Below are positions 22,771 through 36,164 of a stretch of 64,000 bases of DNA, piece by piece. The DNA is taken from the NCBI GenBank assembly GCA_029207755.1, contig JARCOQ010000003.1, positions 46,086,144-46,150,143 of the forward strand. The letters run 5' to 3'. How positions within the stretch are numbered: the first letter of the stretch is position 1; each line of letters begins with the position of its first letter. The position numbers and the translations under genes are program-made. Below the pieces are notes generated by a model. It was not told the origin of the DNA. It saw only the letters and a list, made by a program, of their open reading frames with translations, and did not search any database. This DNA comes from Chamaea fasciata. Taxonomy: Eukaryota > Chordata > Aves > Passeriformes > Sylviidae.

Positions 22771-25416
22771 GAAGATCTGTATGGTTATGGCAAAATCTTT
22801 CACCAGCCGATGGTATAATGGACTACCAGTTGGATGATATACAGTCGTCTGAAACATGATATGTACTTCTTCTCTTCCGTGTCCATGGTGAGTTTTTCTT
22901 CTGCACATATATATTAAATGCTTCAGAGAGGGAACTAGAAGTTTTCAGTGCCCCACACTGGATGTTGTTCCCACTGTCTTTATGTGGATTAACCTAGAAT
23001 TGTCAATTTAGTGACTACATAAAGCCCATTCTTTTTTTCTAAGCTGTTTGAAAATGTTTTAAAAACCTAAGTTCAGAAATAACTGTATAGAACTTTACTC
23101 TTTTAGGATTATTTTTGAGCTGTGCAAAAATCCTGATACACAACTTGAAATGTTATCTTTGCCTTCAGCCTGAAAGCATCTTTACCTTCATTTAGTATGT
23201 CTAGTTCAAATTAGATTCCAGCCAAATGTTCTTTTTGGTCAGACACGTACCACAATGCATTTAAGAATAAGATAACTGTAACTGTGTTACAAATATACTA
23301 TAAAACACAGGTTAAAAAAAACTAATTGGAGAAAATATTTGGAAATAATTTTTCCGTTTTGTTTCTGTACTGCTTCTCTGTTGTGTGCCTACAATTAATC
23401 TGATTGTAATATCTGTGCACTGTTAAGAACTGTATAATCAATAATATTGAAAGCAAGGCTCCTCATGTTATAACTCAATTATTGCTCTGTGTCCAGACAT
23501 ACAATAATGAGATCCAAAGCACTCATCGTTCATTTGGCTAAACACATTGACAAACCAAATTTGCGTATCAGAATGTTCCGCTGACTGCTCATTAACACAC
23601 CAGAAATTGCAGCCCAATCTCCTCTTGAAAAACCAGGTTAATCAATTGAGGTTAAAATCTTCACTCTCTGATGCTTCTCCTTTGTGAGGGTTTAGATATG
23701 GTTCTTATGCCAGAGTTTGGTTATGAACTATATTGAATTGTCCGGAATAGTTTCTTAGCCACTGTTAAAATTTGACTGTAAATGTTTGTTACCCTAAGCT
23801 TGTGTCTAGTGTTTTGGTTAGAAACAATATGATATGAAAGGTATCTTTCCTTTTCTGCTCCAGATTCCAGAGTTCCTAGAAAGATGCAGAAGTAGTGAAA
23901 AAAAAAATAAAGAAAATAGAAGAGAGGTGTGTTTGCCCTTGGTGATAGAAAGATGTGTTTAAATATCCCATATAAGTGGATAGAGGTGTTCACCAGCAAG
24001 ACCGGTTACTCTTATTTTTGGTGAAAATGGGTGTTTACACACAGAAATGGACGCCCATGTAGCAGATTTTCTCATCCTGTGGAGGGCATTTTCTGCCTGC
24101 TTCTCTGTTACCAGTTTCATCTGGCTTTGCATTTCAAATTGTGCGTCTCACAGGTAGTAACCATACAACTCTGAAACCAGGGAGTCAGATAAATAGCAAA
24201 AAAAGCATCACCTTGCTTGTTTCCACCTGCAAATTTTTGAGGGGACAAACCTGAGATATTTTTTGATAGGTCATCCAGCACCTGTTGGTTCTGTGTAGCA
24301 TTGCCCTGGGTATTAAGTTCTGTATCACTCTCTAACCAGGCTTTGTATTTGTCAAATTAGCAGATTTGCTTCAAAGACTTGACCTTTTCTTTTCTCATTT
24401 TCCTTATCAGCAATGTGCCATACATTTCTGAGCCTGTTCATACATCCTGTGTGACTCATCATTAAATCAGGGCTGGCTTTGTGGCACTTCTAATGGAAGA
24501 ACTAACTTCCTTAAACAGAGAAAACTGTCCAACTCATATGTGTAAATACTGCAGGATTATGTCTGCTTTTGCAGATGTCTGCTACCCTACATTTTACTGC
24601 CACTTTACTGCAATTATTCCCTGTGTCCACCAGCAGGAGAACAAAATCTATTCCAATCCACAGTGTTTGCCTTGAGGCTGGACTTAAAAAAAAAAAACAA
24701 CAGGTGTGATGATGTCTTCAGTTGTTAAGAAATGTCATTATACACTGTTCTGACAGTTAAAAAAACACTGCTTTGTCATGCTTGTTAGAATTGTTCCTCT
24801 TTGCAGTCAAAATCTTCAGGCAAAGAGGATGTACCATGTGTAAGGGCATCATCATCCTCTTCTCACATCTGTATCCACTGAAGGCTCACAGAGGCTCTCA
24901 GATGGCCAGGGAGTTATTTAACTGCTTCTTTCTAACCAGGGGAAAGCTAAAGTGAGCATCAGGAGGTAAACTGAATGCCATCACACAGAATGGGAAACCT
25001 AGAGGATTTTCTACCCTTACCACAGTAGCTTGCAGAATGGTATCTAGAGGATAAGCAGGCTTTGCTCATCGAATTCAAACCCTACATTAGAGGAAAAAAT
25101 ATTCAAGCAGTAATATATATGTAAGAACTGTAAAATAATAATGACAATAGTATTTCTAGTTTGTTCCCAAATCCTATGCCCCATTAGATAGACCAGGGAA
25201 ACTTATTACAGAAAGGTGTGCTATGATAATTAAGTCAGGCTTTTGGACACAGTGGGATTTGAGAACTTGTGAGAAGAGGAAATAGAATGTCTTATAAGGA
25301 AGAAATACTTTAAATGCAAAATTGTGCATAAGCCTGTAGTTGAGTGCCTTCTCATCTTCATTCTGCTTTGGATCAACTGATAGCAATTTTGGTAGGGCTT
25401 TTTGGTTGCTGAGATT
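22771..25416. other. Unique DNA; possible conserved non-coding block at 23.48-23.66 kb
   Basis: No gene. About 23480-23660 has a balanced, repeat-free texture with motifs such as CAATTATTG, CAATAATGAG, TTTGGCTAAACA and TTAATCAATTGAGG, suggestive of a conserved non-coding element. Conservation cannot be tested here. A12 at about 24686-24697 is the only simple run. Confidence 0.35.
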
Positions 25417-25470
25417 TAAAAGAAAACCCCACCCCAAACAACAAAAACCAAAGCCAAACAAAAATAAAAA
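25417..25470 (+). repeat. A/C low-complexity tract
   Basis: AAAAGAAAACCCCACCCCAA followed by ACAAAAACC-type sequence, almost free of T and G. Same class as 15561 and 53526. Confidence 0.82.
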
Positions 25471-27466
25471 GTGTAAATTTTAATTGTCTGTCATATATTG
25501 AGAAAAGTCATATGGTATTTAAATATTGAAAGGATTTTTTAAAAGATATTCAATATACAAAATCAGAACAGGGTGAAACAGAAGTCATAGAGAACAGAAG
25601 CCAGGTGCTGTTTGGGCGATGTTTATGGTAATTGAAAAGAGAATATATAAAACATTAAAAATCAGGACATATACAAACAAGGTAAGTCGTTCAGGCCACA
25701 TATTAAGTTATAAGAATAACAAAGGAATTTTTAATATAGAATTGCCTTCATTTACTTGGAAGACTGTATAAATCTAGAAAGATGAATTAAAAAAAACCAG
25801 CAGGCATTCCTAATATTTACCAGCTATATTTCCTGAGTGTTTTTTTTTATAGATAACCACTTGAAGAAACAACAGCAACAGCTGCTAAGTAAGATTGCCA
25901 TTCTATTACCTTTAAAAAAAGGAAATAAGAAAAGAAAGAGCAATGAGAAAAAAACATGGGAAAAGTCTAGCCCTGTATCTCAGTTTCTCAACCCAAAGCA
26001 ATCTGTCAAAAGTCAGGTACTGAAACCTCCTGTACCATCACTGAACAATGGAAGCTTGTGTTTTGTCTGGTCGTGCTTCTGGACTCCTGTTTCGTCTTCT
26101 CTGTGCTGGACGCTCCTCACAGTTTACAGATGGTGTTGTTACTGAAGTGCTCCATTTTTACTGTAAAGCATCATTAATAAGTATTAAAACTAGTTTTTAT
26201 TATTTCCATTGCTTTCTGCCTATTGTGGAAATATTCAGGGCTCTCTAGGCTGCCATTGGTTTTGCTTAGAGCGTTGCTCCATCAGAATTCACACAGGTGG
26301 GATCACTGAAACTGGATCTGTCTATGTCACCTGCCTGTCTGGCTGTCCAAACACATCACAGGCTTTGTTTGGATGAAAGAGTAAATGGCGTGGCAGGTAC
26401 ACTGAAAAGATCAAAATGAAGCATATATTATTTATTAATGTAATCCCAGTCCTACTGAGATATATCCTGAACCAAGGTTCCTGCAGCTAACAGGCAGAAA
26501 CAAAGAAATAATGTTAATATTTGTCTTGAAAACTTCTGGTTTGGGTGAATTTAAACTCATGTTTCTTCAGTACATTCAGATAAGGTAAGAACTCCCATTT
26601 GCCCTTGTTTCCCTAAACCTTTACGTACATCATATTCAAGCTGATGTGATACTGAAGGACTGCACTATGTCAACAGTCTTGAAATAAATTATGTCATAGA
26701 ATCTTTGAAAGCTACTGAGAAATTAGCTTCAAGGTTAGGTATTGGTTAAAGAAAGGCCTGATGACTGAAGAGGCATTTCTGCTCATGTGCTGTGTTCTAA
26801 TGATTTTCTATTAGTAGGAAGTCTTGATTAATGATTCTCTATCAGTATGTCCTGATAAACGTGCTAGTCAATGAATCGGTGTGTTATTTTATTTTCTCTT
26901 AAAGAGTGTCCTCCTAATGTGAGTGTGGCAGGAATTGGCTTTAAATGAACAGCTGCAAGCAATTTCTTTATCTAAATGGAGAAAATATTTTTACTTTCTA
27001 AAGTTTTGAATTCCTGCATTGTTTTCTTCTGAATTCATGAATTATTTGTACCAAGTAACTACATCTGTGAGATTTTTGCATTTAAAAAACATAGTAAGTT
27101 TTTAAAACTGCTTGGAATCAGAAGAGGTTCTGTGGTAATCTTACTGTTGTGTTTAATTTCTAAACTCTTTTAACTGCAGCAGGCTCTTAAAGAAAAAGCT
27201 GGGCTTAAAGCTTGAGCAAGCATACTTGAAAGTATATTAAAGGTATTAATATTTAATTTTTAGCTTTTCTACTGTGCTACTGTAAAAAAGCAACAGCAGC
27301 CATTTTCTGCAAAGACTATGAGCTTGCCAGTTTTGTTAGGGTAAATAAAACCCGCACAAGTGAACACTAGTAAACTGATTTTTTTTTTTAATTAGAATAT
27401 TAATCTAGTTTGTTGTGGGCTTTTTCTCACTAAAAGTAATGCAAGAATATATTGAGTGCTTAAGAT
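25471..27466. other. Unique AT-rich non-coding DNA
   Basis: No gene. There are two overlapping plus-strand open frames at 25837-26145 and 26048-26248, the first starting in a lysine-rich A-run region. Neither resembles a known protein. Confidence 0.5.
26798..26856 (+). repeat. Imperfect tandem duplication, ~30-bp unit
   Basis: 'taatgattttctattagtag' at 26798 is followed by 'taatgattctctatcagtat' at 26829, and both units end in a TCNTGAT-like segment. The units are 31 and 28 bp and differ by several substitutions and a 3-bp gap. Confidence 0.65.
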
Positions 27467-27500
27467 CTGTTTGGGTTTGTTTGTTTTTGTGGGTTTTTTT
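27467..27500 (+). repeat. G/T low-complexity tract
   Basis: CTGTTTGGGTTTGTTTGTTTTTGTGGG followed by T7. Same class. Confidence 0.8.
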
Positions 27501-28427
27501 AGTAGTCCTGCTATGAAGGTAAAGTTTCCAATGAATAACCAAGATGCAGTACAAAACTTGCAGAACTATCCAACACATTATCAGTTTGATAGGGGAGGAT
27601 CATGGAAAGCTGGAAGTGTTTAAATGGTGTTTGATCAAGCAGAGTTGTATTGGAGATGAGCTGCTTGTGGTGCCCACGCAGTGCTGCCTCCTCTTCTCAA
27701 AGTTAAACCTTGTGGAACTGCATGAAATTAGTGCAGCTGCGAGATACCATTTTGAAGGGAGAGGTGGCTTATTTTAGACAATCTGTGACTGAGTTCACTG
27801 GTTTGTGTTCTCACACTGGCACACTCACAGCACTGAAATACACATCCAGGTGATCTGGCTAACATTGCTTTTGTCCAAGTCTGGAGGCCAGGAGATGCCA
27901 GCAGCTGCATCCTCAGCCACTTCTCTTGGGTTGCAACAGATGAGTTCTAGGGATTCACCAAAGAATTTTGCTTACTTCATCCTCTGTAAGTGCTAGGCAA
28001 ATCTGCTGCCACATGTTCTCCTTTCCTGTTTCTCAGGGTGACTGGGCTGGCAGGAGGAGACACGTGGCATCACTTTATATTGTGTCACCTCTCCTGCCTG
28101 CTTGCGCTTCTGACTGGCACAGCAGCCAGGTTTACAGTGTAATCAATTACACAGCTTCAATTCTGGATACCTAGTTTGAGAAGATATGCTCAATGCTTAC
28201 TAGAGGAGTTGAGGACCTAAAAATTACCTAGGATTAATCACCCAAAAAATATTCCTAGAAAGTGGAACTTTGTTTCTTCTAAAGATAAACTAAACATACA
28301 CACATCTCCTGTATGGTGGACATTGACTTTTGGAATCGGGTAGTGCTTCTAATATCCCTGAAAAACCTGAGTTTGATAACTCCCAGGTTTGTCACAGAAG
28401 GGATTCAATAGGGCCTTCTGGAAGGAG
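27501..28427. other. Unique non-coding DNA
   Basis: No gene. Several 60-77 codon frames overlap each other on both strands in a slightly GC-richer region (27650-28110), with no recognisable product. Confidence 0.5.
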
Positions 28428-28493
28428 AAAAAAAAAAAAAGTATACTGCTTAAAGAAATCAGTGGGTTTTTTTCTTTGTTTTTTTTTTTTTTT
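28428..28493 (+). repeat. A13 ... T15 inverted homopolymer pair
   Basis: A13 (28428-28440) and T15 (28479-28493) are separated by 38 bp that also contains T7 (28467-28473). Transcribed from either strand, the runs could pair into an A/U stem. They could also be two independent homopolymers. Confidence 0.8.
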
Positions 28494-31464
28494 CATATAT
28501 AGCAGATAGAGTTAATTTCTGAAGGCTTATTATTTTGATGCTTTGTGTTATATAAATATAGATGTTGGAAGTATATTTTTTTAATATAGGCATAATTATG
28601 AAATAAATAATGTGCTAATGAGGTATTTAAAAACTATACATCCAGGGCCATTGCTCACCTGGATGAGGGCAGATGTGGCTTCTGCCCTTGCCAGGGCTCC
28701 TGCCCATCCCTTCCACTCCTGGTCCCTACTCATGCTGGGGGTTGTTCTGTGACATGAACCCATCTTGGCACCTGGGGTAGGACATGAGGTTTTTGTTGGC
28801 TTAAACCTTAAGAGTGCAAACATCTTCCCAGCTAGAGACACTGCCATCAGCTATGTCAGCACTCCCCCTAATTTGCTGTCAGTTTTTGCCTCTTGTGCAA
28901 TCAGCAGGTCACCAATGAAGTTACTGAAAAATATCAACTGCTGATATTTGGCTTTGCAATGAGGTAAGAAGTCATTTTTCATTTTATTTTTAATTGTTGT
29001 CAATATATCAATACTGTATAGTTTACCTAATAGCAGAAACTAGTTATAAGTACATGTACCCCAATTTAAGCATAATATCTTAAGACTTATGTGAAAAGTG
29101 CCTTCAAAAAGCACAATGTGGAAAACAGGTAAGAATATTTTGTGATTCCAACCAATTGAGTTCTGTGATTTCCAACTGATCAAATGCTTGTGGTGTCTGT
29201 ATCTCCTCTAACTGAATATTCCTGTAGCCAGCATCAGCAATAGCAAAAATGGTGGAAAGAGGAAACTGATAGAAAAGAAAGAGCTTCTGATAAGCAATTT
29301 CTATTTCTCAGCTCAGAGAGACAAAATCTAGGCATTCAAAAACTAATTAAGTGCTTGAGAAGGGTAGGAATGAGATTCCTAAGTTTAATTCATGTTGTTA
29401 CAATAGCCACCCACAGTTCAATTTTGCATTCATTGCTCTGAGATGAGGTTTGTATTAAATCTGAACAAATTTATTCAGAAATTTATGTTAGACTTGAGTT
29501 TTGGTTTTCTTTTTTTTTCTTTTATTGATGTGAAATAATTTTCACCATCTAGACATTGGCAATTTTTAGCTTGGATAGATCTATCTATATGAGATCAAAA
29601 CTGTATCAGTGAAGATAATTCACTATCTTCATGACTAAAAGTCATGCTTTCTGATAGAATTACTAATGTTTGTAGAATATCACCTTTTCAGACTCACTGG
29701 TTTCAGTGAAATGCCTTTTGACATCCTTTTTTTGCCAGAAAATTAAAGTTGGGGTAAACCAGCTCAAATCCTTATAACTAAGGGATATCTTTTGTGGTGT
29801 TGCTTTTGACTAAAGCATTTTAGTCTCTGCTTTTTTGTAAAACTATGAAATACTTTCACTTACTAGCTTTCCTCTCATTTTATTTCCCTTTATATTATAG
29901 AGCCTTCTTGTGCTTTCCATTAACATGTCTTCTAACTGTATTTTATGTGAATTGAGTGCATTTTACAGCAGTTTGTAGCTACTAATTTGGGCTATACGTT
30001 TCTGTGTATAAGTATTTCTCTTGGGAAAGTTTAATTTTTCTTCTACATCATTTGCTTAAATGAAGCAGTAAATGGATTTAGTTTCAAACATAGTTCTTTT
30101 CCATGCTAATATGGAAACAATTTAGATAGTTCAGAATACTGATTTTTAATACTTGGTACCAATGTCTTGGTGTGGCACAATATTCTTTATTCTAAGAATT
30201 AACATATGCTGTTATATCTTAATTTCATTTCCTGTATATATTTTTTGGTATCCTGTGAGTGTATATATAAATGTGCACAAACATAAGAAGAGGAAATAAT
30301 AGTTTAAATTATAAACGGGCACTTTAAAAAAAAAAGTTGTTTTGGTGGAAATAAAAAGAGAAAAGCAAACTTGGAAAATAATCTTTCATTTAAAATTATG
30401 TTGGTTTTTTTTTTTAATTGCATGCTTTATCTGAAATCTGAAGCCACTACTGTGTATCTCTTATTACTCAGTTCTTTACATTAAAAATAGGATTCACCTG
30501 GTGTTTCTAAGTTGTCCATGGGGAGAAGAAGGCAACTTCAGAAGGCAATTCTTGTCTTACATCTGTCTTAGATACTTATAGAAGGGGATATATTACCCTC
30601 TGGGTAATTGTGCATGCAATATCAATATTTCCTATTTTAAAAAACAAGGCCAAGATAAGCCTGAAGAACCCAGTGCTTCCTGTAGCTCATTTTGTTTTCT
30701 TGGAGCTGCAGTAATTGCATCTCTGGAGCAACCACATTTGTTCAAATGGATTGTATATTTTAGGTACACAAGAAGTGTCTCAAAATGATAGGAACTCAAT
30801 GGTTTGACATTCACAGAATGCACACACTTTCCATTTTGCATGCTACCTGATGCATTTTTTTACAAAAATGCATTTAAAAGAATGTTAACTTTATGAAAAC
30901 AAGGATTTTTAAAAAATAAATTTTAAAAAAATCATGAGAAGCAAGACTTCTTGAACTATTTTCTACTTGTTACTGGAAAATGTTTATTCGTATGTAGTAG
31001 ATAGTCTTCATTTCCTCCACTCAGTGAAACATGTTTTGGTTCTCTGTTAAACAGCCACTGTTTCAGCAGAGCAATGTGGGCATTTTAGTGGTGTGGAAAT
31101 TATTTCCCCTTGGAGAATGTATAGCTCTTTTCAGGACTTGATACTTACAGTCCAAGTCTCACCTTCAGCCAAGTGAAGTTAATGGCCTGACTTAATTATA
31201 CAATACTTTCTTGTGTAGTTCTAATTAATCAATGCCATGCTTTAAAGCTGAAACATTTTGAGTGAGAGATAACACTATGGTTTAGTGTAACTATTTCTAA
31301 TAGTAAAACAAACTGTGTCAATTCGGGTTATCAACCAGATTTCAGCTTACATCTGGTGTTATAACCTTTTTATTATAATTTTAATTATATAGTCTCTCAT
31401 TGTCTTAATTCTTCCCTATAGCTGTTCTGTTGCTTGGCTGTGGTGAGAAGTTGCTGTGTCCCCT
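28494..31464. other. Unique DNA with a GC-richer patch at 28.64-28.87 kb
   Basis: No gene. About 28640-28870 is conspicuously GC-richer and pyrimidine-rich on the + strand. Its minus strand has an 83-codon open frame without family resemblance. This could be an unrecognised old repeat. The rest is very AT-rich. Confidence 0.45.
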
Positions 31465-31476
31465 CCTCCAGGTGGC
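31465..31476 (+). promoter_or_regulatory. CTCF-like motif (candidate)
   Basis: CCTCCAGGTGGC matches the CTCF core CCASYAGRKGGC at 11 of 12 positions (T for A at position 3), including the conserved GGTGGC. Motif resemblance only. Confidence 0.22.
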
Positions 31477-34400
31477 TTTGCTTCAAATGCCTGGAAAAAA
31501 TTATCCTGCTTAGAAATAGGTAGCACCACAAGTATTTAAAATATCGGATGGTCCACCTTTTCCAAACAGAAAGATTGTTGATATTTTGTCTTTGCAACAT
31601 TAGAAAAAGGAGAGAGCACTTTTTATGTTAGGGAAATAATTTTATTGCTTTATATGCTGCCCAGCTACATGGTTATGAAAGAGTGGCTGAAGGCTTTTGC
31701 GAAGAGAGGATTTGTGGATGTTGTTGTATTTAGGGGAGAGGAAGTGAAGAACCTGCCTCAAACTGATAAATCCTGTGAGAACTGAGGCATCAAACTTTCC
31801 AACCACAGCCCAAAGCAACTCATTAGCATCTGCAACAGGTGACAGCAATGAGTCTGAAAAGCTCAGATTAAATGAATTCAGGTGTTGGTGTTAGAAAATC
31901 TGGTCTCTAAAGAATAATTCTTGTTACTATGGAAAGTTGTTCTTGCCAAAAGAGATTTGGAGGTAATTTAAATTGCAGTGCAAGTCAGCTTTATGTTGAC
32001 TCCAAGCAAGGCCATAAAATAATCGTGTGCAGGATTTAGTTCTCACTGTGAGTCAGCTGTGGAGCAGGAATACTCACAGAATTTCCTTTGTTTGGCAAAT
32101 ATACATACTTGAGCTGATTCAAGCACAATTTCACCATATTTGTTAAAGTTCTAATACAACTTTTTAAAAGCAGAAGAACTAGAGCCTGAGGAGGAATGAT
32201 TCTCAAGGGGTGACTTAATTTCTATGTTTAGGATGGACAGAGTTGACTGCACATGGAGTGATGTCATCCAGTGCTTCCAGTCTTTGGTGGATGACCCACG
32301 TGGAAGAAAGAAGATGCATGTAACTGCAGGGCTATCCATGGGAGGGCTGTGTGCATCCTCTGCTATTACATATATGTCTGTAATCCTGAGTAGTTTATAA
32401 GATAACAGCTAATTCAGCTGTTCACAAAGAGTCAATGTTATTTCAGAGGATAAATAGTGCTGTCATATTATCATCACCTCAGTGAGTATTGTGAGACTGC
32501 TAACATTGATTTCCCCTTCTATTTAGTTAAAGAAAGCTATAAACCTTGCTTGTAAACTGTTTTATGCAGCTGCTTTTATACCACATTTCTGTGAGCCATA
32601 TCATTGTTTACAGAGTTTTTGATTATGTTTGACTTTTTTTTTGCTCCCAATGTTCTGTGCATTTTGGATTGAATTCATGATTATACAGTGTGTGATTACT
32701 GATAAGCTCCTAACTCTCTGAAGACCTGAAATAAACCTCTTTTACTTTTCCTCTCCTTTTCCTCTACCTTTACTTAAATTTGTCATGTAGGAGAAGAAAG
32801 TCAAAGCAAGGCACCAATGTTCATGTGCAAATTTGTCATTATCTGGTTATTCTGCTGCAAAGAATGCTTTAGTTTGAATGTATTGGTGCAACACACTTAC
32901 AAAGCTTCCTGTACTTGGTCTGGACTAAATTATTGGAAGAATTTATCACTTCTGAGACTCGATGAACTATAGAGCTATAATAGTTTTTTCAAATTCTCTA
33001 ATTTACCTTTAAGGTTTTATTTTCCTGATGAGATAGGTGAAAAATCAACTTAGAGAAGAAATGTTTTTGTCACTGGCCATTCCAGCCAGGAACAGCATTG
33101 GATCACCAGATTTGAGAAGAGCTCATTCCATGCTGCAGCTCATTCCCTCCTCCCTTGTGTCTGAGCCCCAGGCAGCACAGAGGTCACTATCTCCCAGCAA
33201 CATCTTGCCCATCTCTACCCATTCTTAAGAACTGTGAGTTTCCAGAAAGGTTTTGAAGACTGAGGTTTTTGTAAGTTTCCCATGTCTTTGTTAATTTTTT
33301 GCAGTGTTCCAAAATAATGTTAAATTCTGTGAATGCTTTTTTCGCCACAGTAACTAAATCCACCATGCTCTTCCATTAAATTAACTGTAAAACTATGTTG
33401 TTTTTCCCAGAGAGGGTTGTTGTGTTATGTCAGTTAAAAACCAATGAACCATCACTTTTACCCCCATCCTTTTCGTATTGGTGGGGTTTCCAGTGTTATG
33501 AACACATTATCCACGATTAACTGATTCAGTGTGAACCTTCATGTGCCACCCAGATTGTGAGAGGAATCGTACTAAGCATAAGAAGAGCTTCAAAGCACCT
33601 CTATTTCGATAGAAGAATGTTGCTTCCAAATATGTGAGCACCTCTCTGTTGGCTGTAACGCGCTTCATTTCATAAATCATACTCCCCTGACTCCACTGAG
33701 AGGATGGTACCTCCTGTGCCCTGGCACATGCTTGATAGGAAAAGGTTGTTGTTGTTTCAGAGGGTGTCAAGGTGCAGGAAAATGGAAGGAATCTGAGGAA
33801 ACAAAAGGCTAACATAAAACAAGGCTAACCATTGTGAAATTGTACCTGTCCTGTATAAGGTGACACTTATGTTCCAAAGGCAAGCCCCATGTCATAGCAC
33901 CATTTTGCGACTTCTGGACTTGTAGCTGTTCATAGGTGAAAAAAAATGAAGTTAAGAAAATTATTTAAAAGATAGAGAAGACAACTTTTTCAAGAGATTA
34001 TTTTACTTCTGTGATATTCACAGAAAGTTTGTCAGAGCTCTTTTCTAGTGTCTTACAATTTGGCAGATCCCTTAAATCTGGGGAAAACAAGGGTCTCACT
34101 GGGATAAGTGATAAACTAGCATTATGTCTCTATATCTGTGTATGTTTTCACTACAGCTGTGGGACCTCCTCTCTACTTATGGGAGCATATAGATACCTTA
34201 AAATACATAATCCAGTGAAAGAATAGGTGAGATTAATTTTAAACATCTGTGACACGGTGGAAAAAACATGCATATCAGTAGCTAGTTTGTGTGCTCTTGT
34301 AAATACTGGGGATATAAATAGAGCAGAAATCAGGAATAATGGGAGGAGGGGGTTGTGCATCTTTGGAAATCTCTTTCTTAGAAAGTAGGTCAAGCAGTTT

Positions 34401-35259
34401 CTGTCACTGATGTTTTGTTTATGAGGGAAAGGACAAAATGAAAATAATTTACTAGCAATTCTTGAGAACTGTCACCATCTACTCCTTGATGGAATGCAGA
34501 TAACAATAAGTGAGCGGTGTGTTAGGGTACAAGTTAAATTAGCAATATTAATTAGCCGTCTGAGCTCTCTATAGTTTTTCCTGCTGTGAGTCTTTTCTTG
34601 ACACATCTTGGGGGTCATACAAAATATAAACAAAGCAATTGACTCTACTATATGTATATATATTTACTTATATCTGGTTTATAACTACTTGCTCAAATGT
34701 GCAAACTGCTCTGATTAACACTGGTTAATCTGGTGTAGAGTGATGGTTGCTGTCTCAACTTCTGTGTGCTTCGCCATGGAGGTTTTATAATTTAATTTGA
34801 AAAGGAAAAGTTAAAGTATGTGGACTGATACCGACTGGTGAGGGGGATGTGCAGAGGTGATGTTGGGCAGACTTAGAACTGCTGTCCAGCACAGCTCCTG
34901 TGCCCCTGTTTGTTAGTTACTTGAAGTATTTTTTGTAAGTCTGATTGGGCTTGGGTTCCTGTTTGGATTTAGTGATTTGATAAAATAAAGATTAAATGGA
35001 TGACCAAATGAGCTTTACAGTGGGCTTCAATATGAATAGGAAGTCACCCTTCTTATTTTGTTAATTTTAGTGGACCTCTTCAGTATTTATTTAGTTCTAC
35101 TTGATCAAGTCTCTGCTTTCTCTTTGCCTTTGCTTTTATACTGAAAGAGAGAGCAGGCTGTGTTTTTTCCCTTATTTATGTATCTAAACTGGTTATTGCT
35201 TTGTTTATTTCCACTAGTTTTTCAAACTGTTTTGGCTTTTTTGGTGCTGATTTAGGCAG
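31477..35259. other. Unique AT-rich non-coding DNA
   Basis: No gene. The part from about 32390 to 32640 has conserved-element-like texture. A 102-codon minus frame (33507-33815) and a 63-codon plus frame (33037-33228) in locally GC-richer DNA are unrecognised. Confidence 0.45.
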
Positions 35260-35297
35260 GTTTTGTTGGGTTTTTTTGATTTGGCTTCTTTTTTTTC
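35260..35297 (+). repeat. G/T-biased low-complexity tract
   Basis: TTTTGTTGGGT7 followed by GATTTGGCTTC and T8. A weaker member of the G/T class. Confidence 0.65.
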
Positions 35298-36014
35298 ATT
35301 AATGAAGACCAACACTCTTTTAATGAAAGTAATTTTGTGAATGATGTATAAATGTAGTTTAGGAGTTAGAAGATAATCTCTTCATCATTAGTGGAATTGA
35401 ATTATGCAGGAACCTCTGCATATAGGATATGTTCAATATAAATAATGAATTTGTTAAATGAGTCATATGACCCTTTGCTGCTGAGTACCTCAGTATCTGA
35501 AGCTCACCTTGCTAGGTCTGTATATACCATCAGTGGTTCACAGTTGGCTTTTAAGAGTGTACCTTCTTCAGTAATTGATCAGAGCCCAGTGAGACATGAT
35601 GGCATGGCAGTTTAACAGGAGAGATTCATTGTCAGCCAAGTCAAGCCATGTTGTAACAAGAGCATTATTTATGCATATGGGATCCTCGTAAAACAAGCAA
35701 GTGCAGAACTTCCCAGCTGCAGCTCTTCTACAGAGCAGCCTCTGGCATCAGGAAAAGCAGAATAGGTAGTGTGGTGTCTCAAACTATTTTTCTTCAGGCA
35801 GTCAGGGCTCAGTAATCTAATCTGTTGTGCTGATGAGAACTGATAGAGTTAAGCAGTACATGGTAGGGCCAAGAAAAGAGTTATAAACAGAGGTCTCACA
35901 GGACTGGACAAGTCTATTGAAATCATTCTTCTGAACAGTGAGCATTACAGCTGGCACAGTGGCAGAAATGGCTGGCAATGTTTCAGCACCTGAAAGGCAT
36001 TTCAAGTGTCTTGG

Positions 36015-36017
<3 letters not shown>
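35298..36017. other. Unique non-coding DNA
   Basis: No gene and no repeat recognised up to the A30 tract. The 97-codon minus frame at 35817-36110 is phenylalanine-rich because it translates the A30 run. Confidence 0.55.
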
Positions 36018-36048
<31 letters not shown>

Positions 36049-36080
36049 ACAAACCAAAAAAACCCCCAAAACCAAAAACC
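36018..36080 (+). repeat. A30 homopolymer grading into an A/C tract
   Basis: Thirty uninterrupted A (36018-36047) are followed by CACAAACC, A7, CCCCC, AAAACC and AAAAACC. It is the longest homopolymer in the window. The 16 bp before it contain no AATAAA, so a retrocopy tail is not supported. Confidence 0.9.
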
Positions 36081-36164
36081 AGATATCGGTGTTAACAAGG
36101 AAGATGTCAAAATACATTAAAAAAAAATATTACAGATTTTAAGTATTTTGCTTCTGACAACAAC

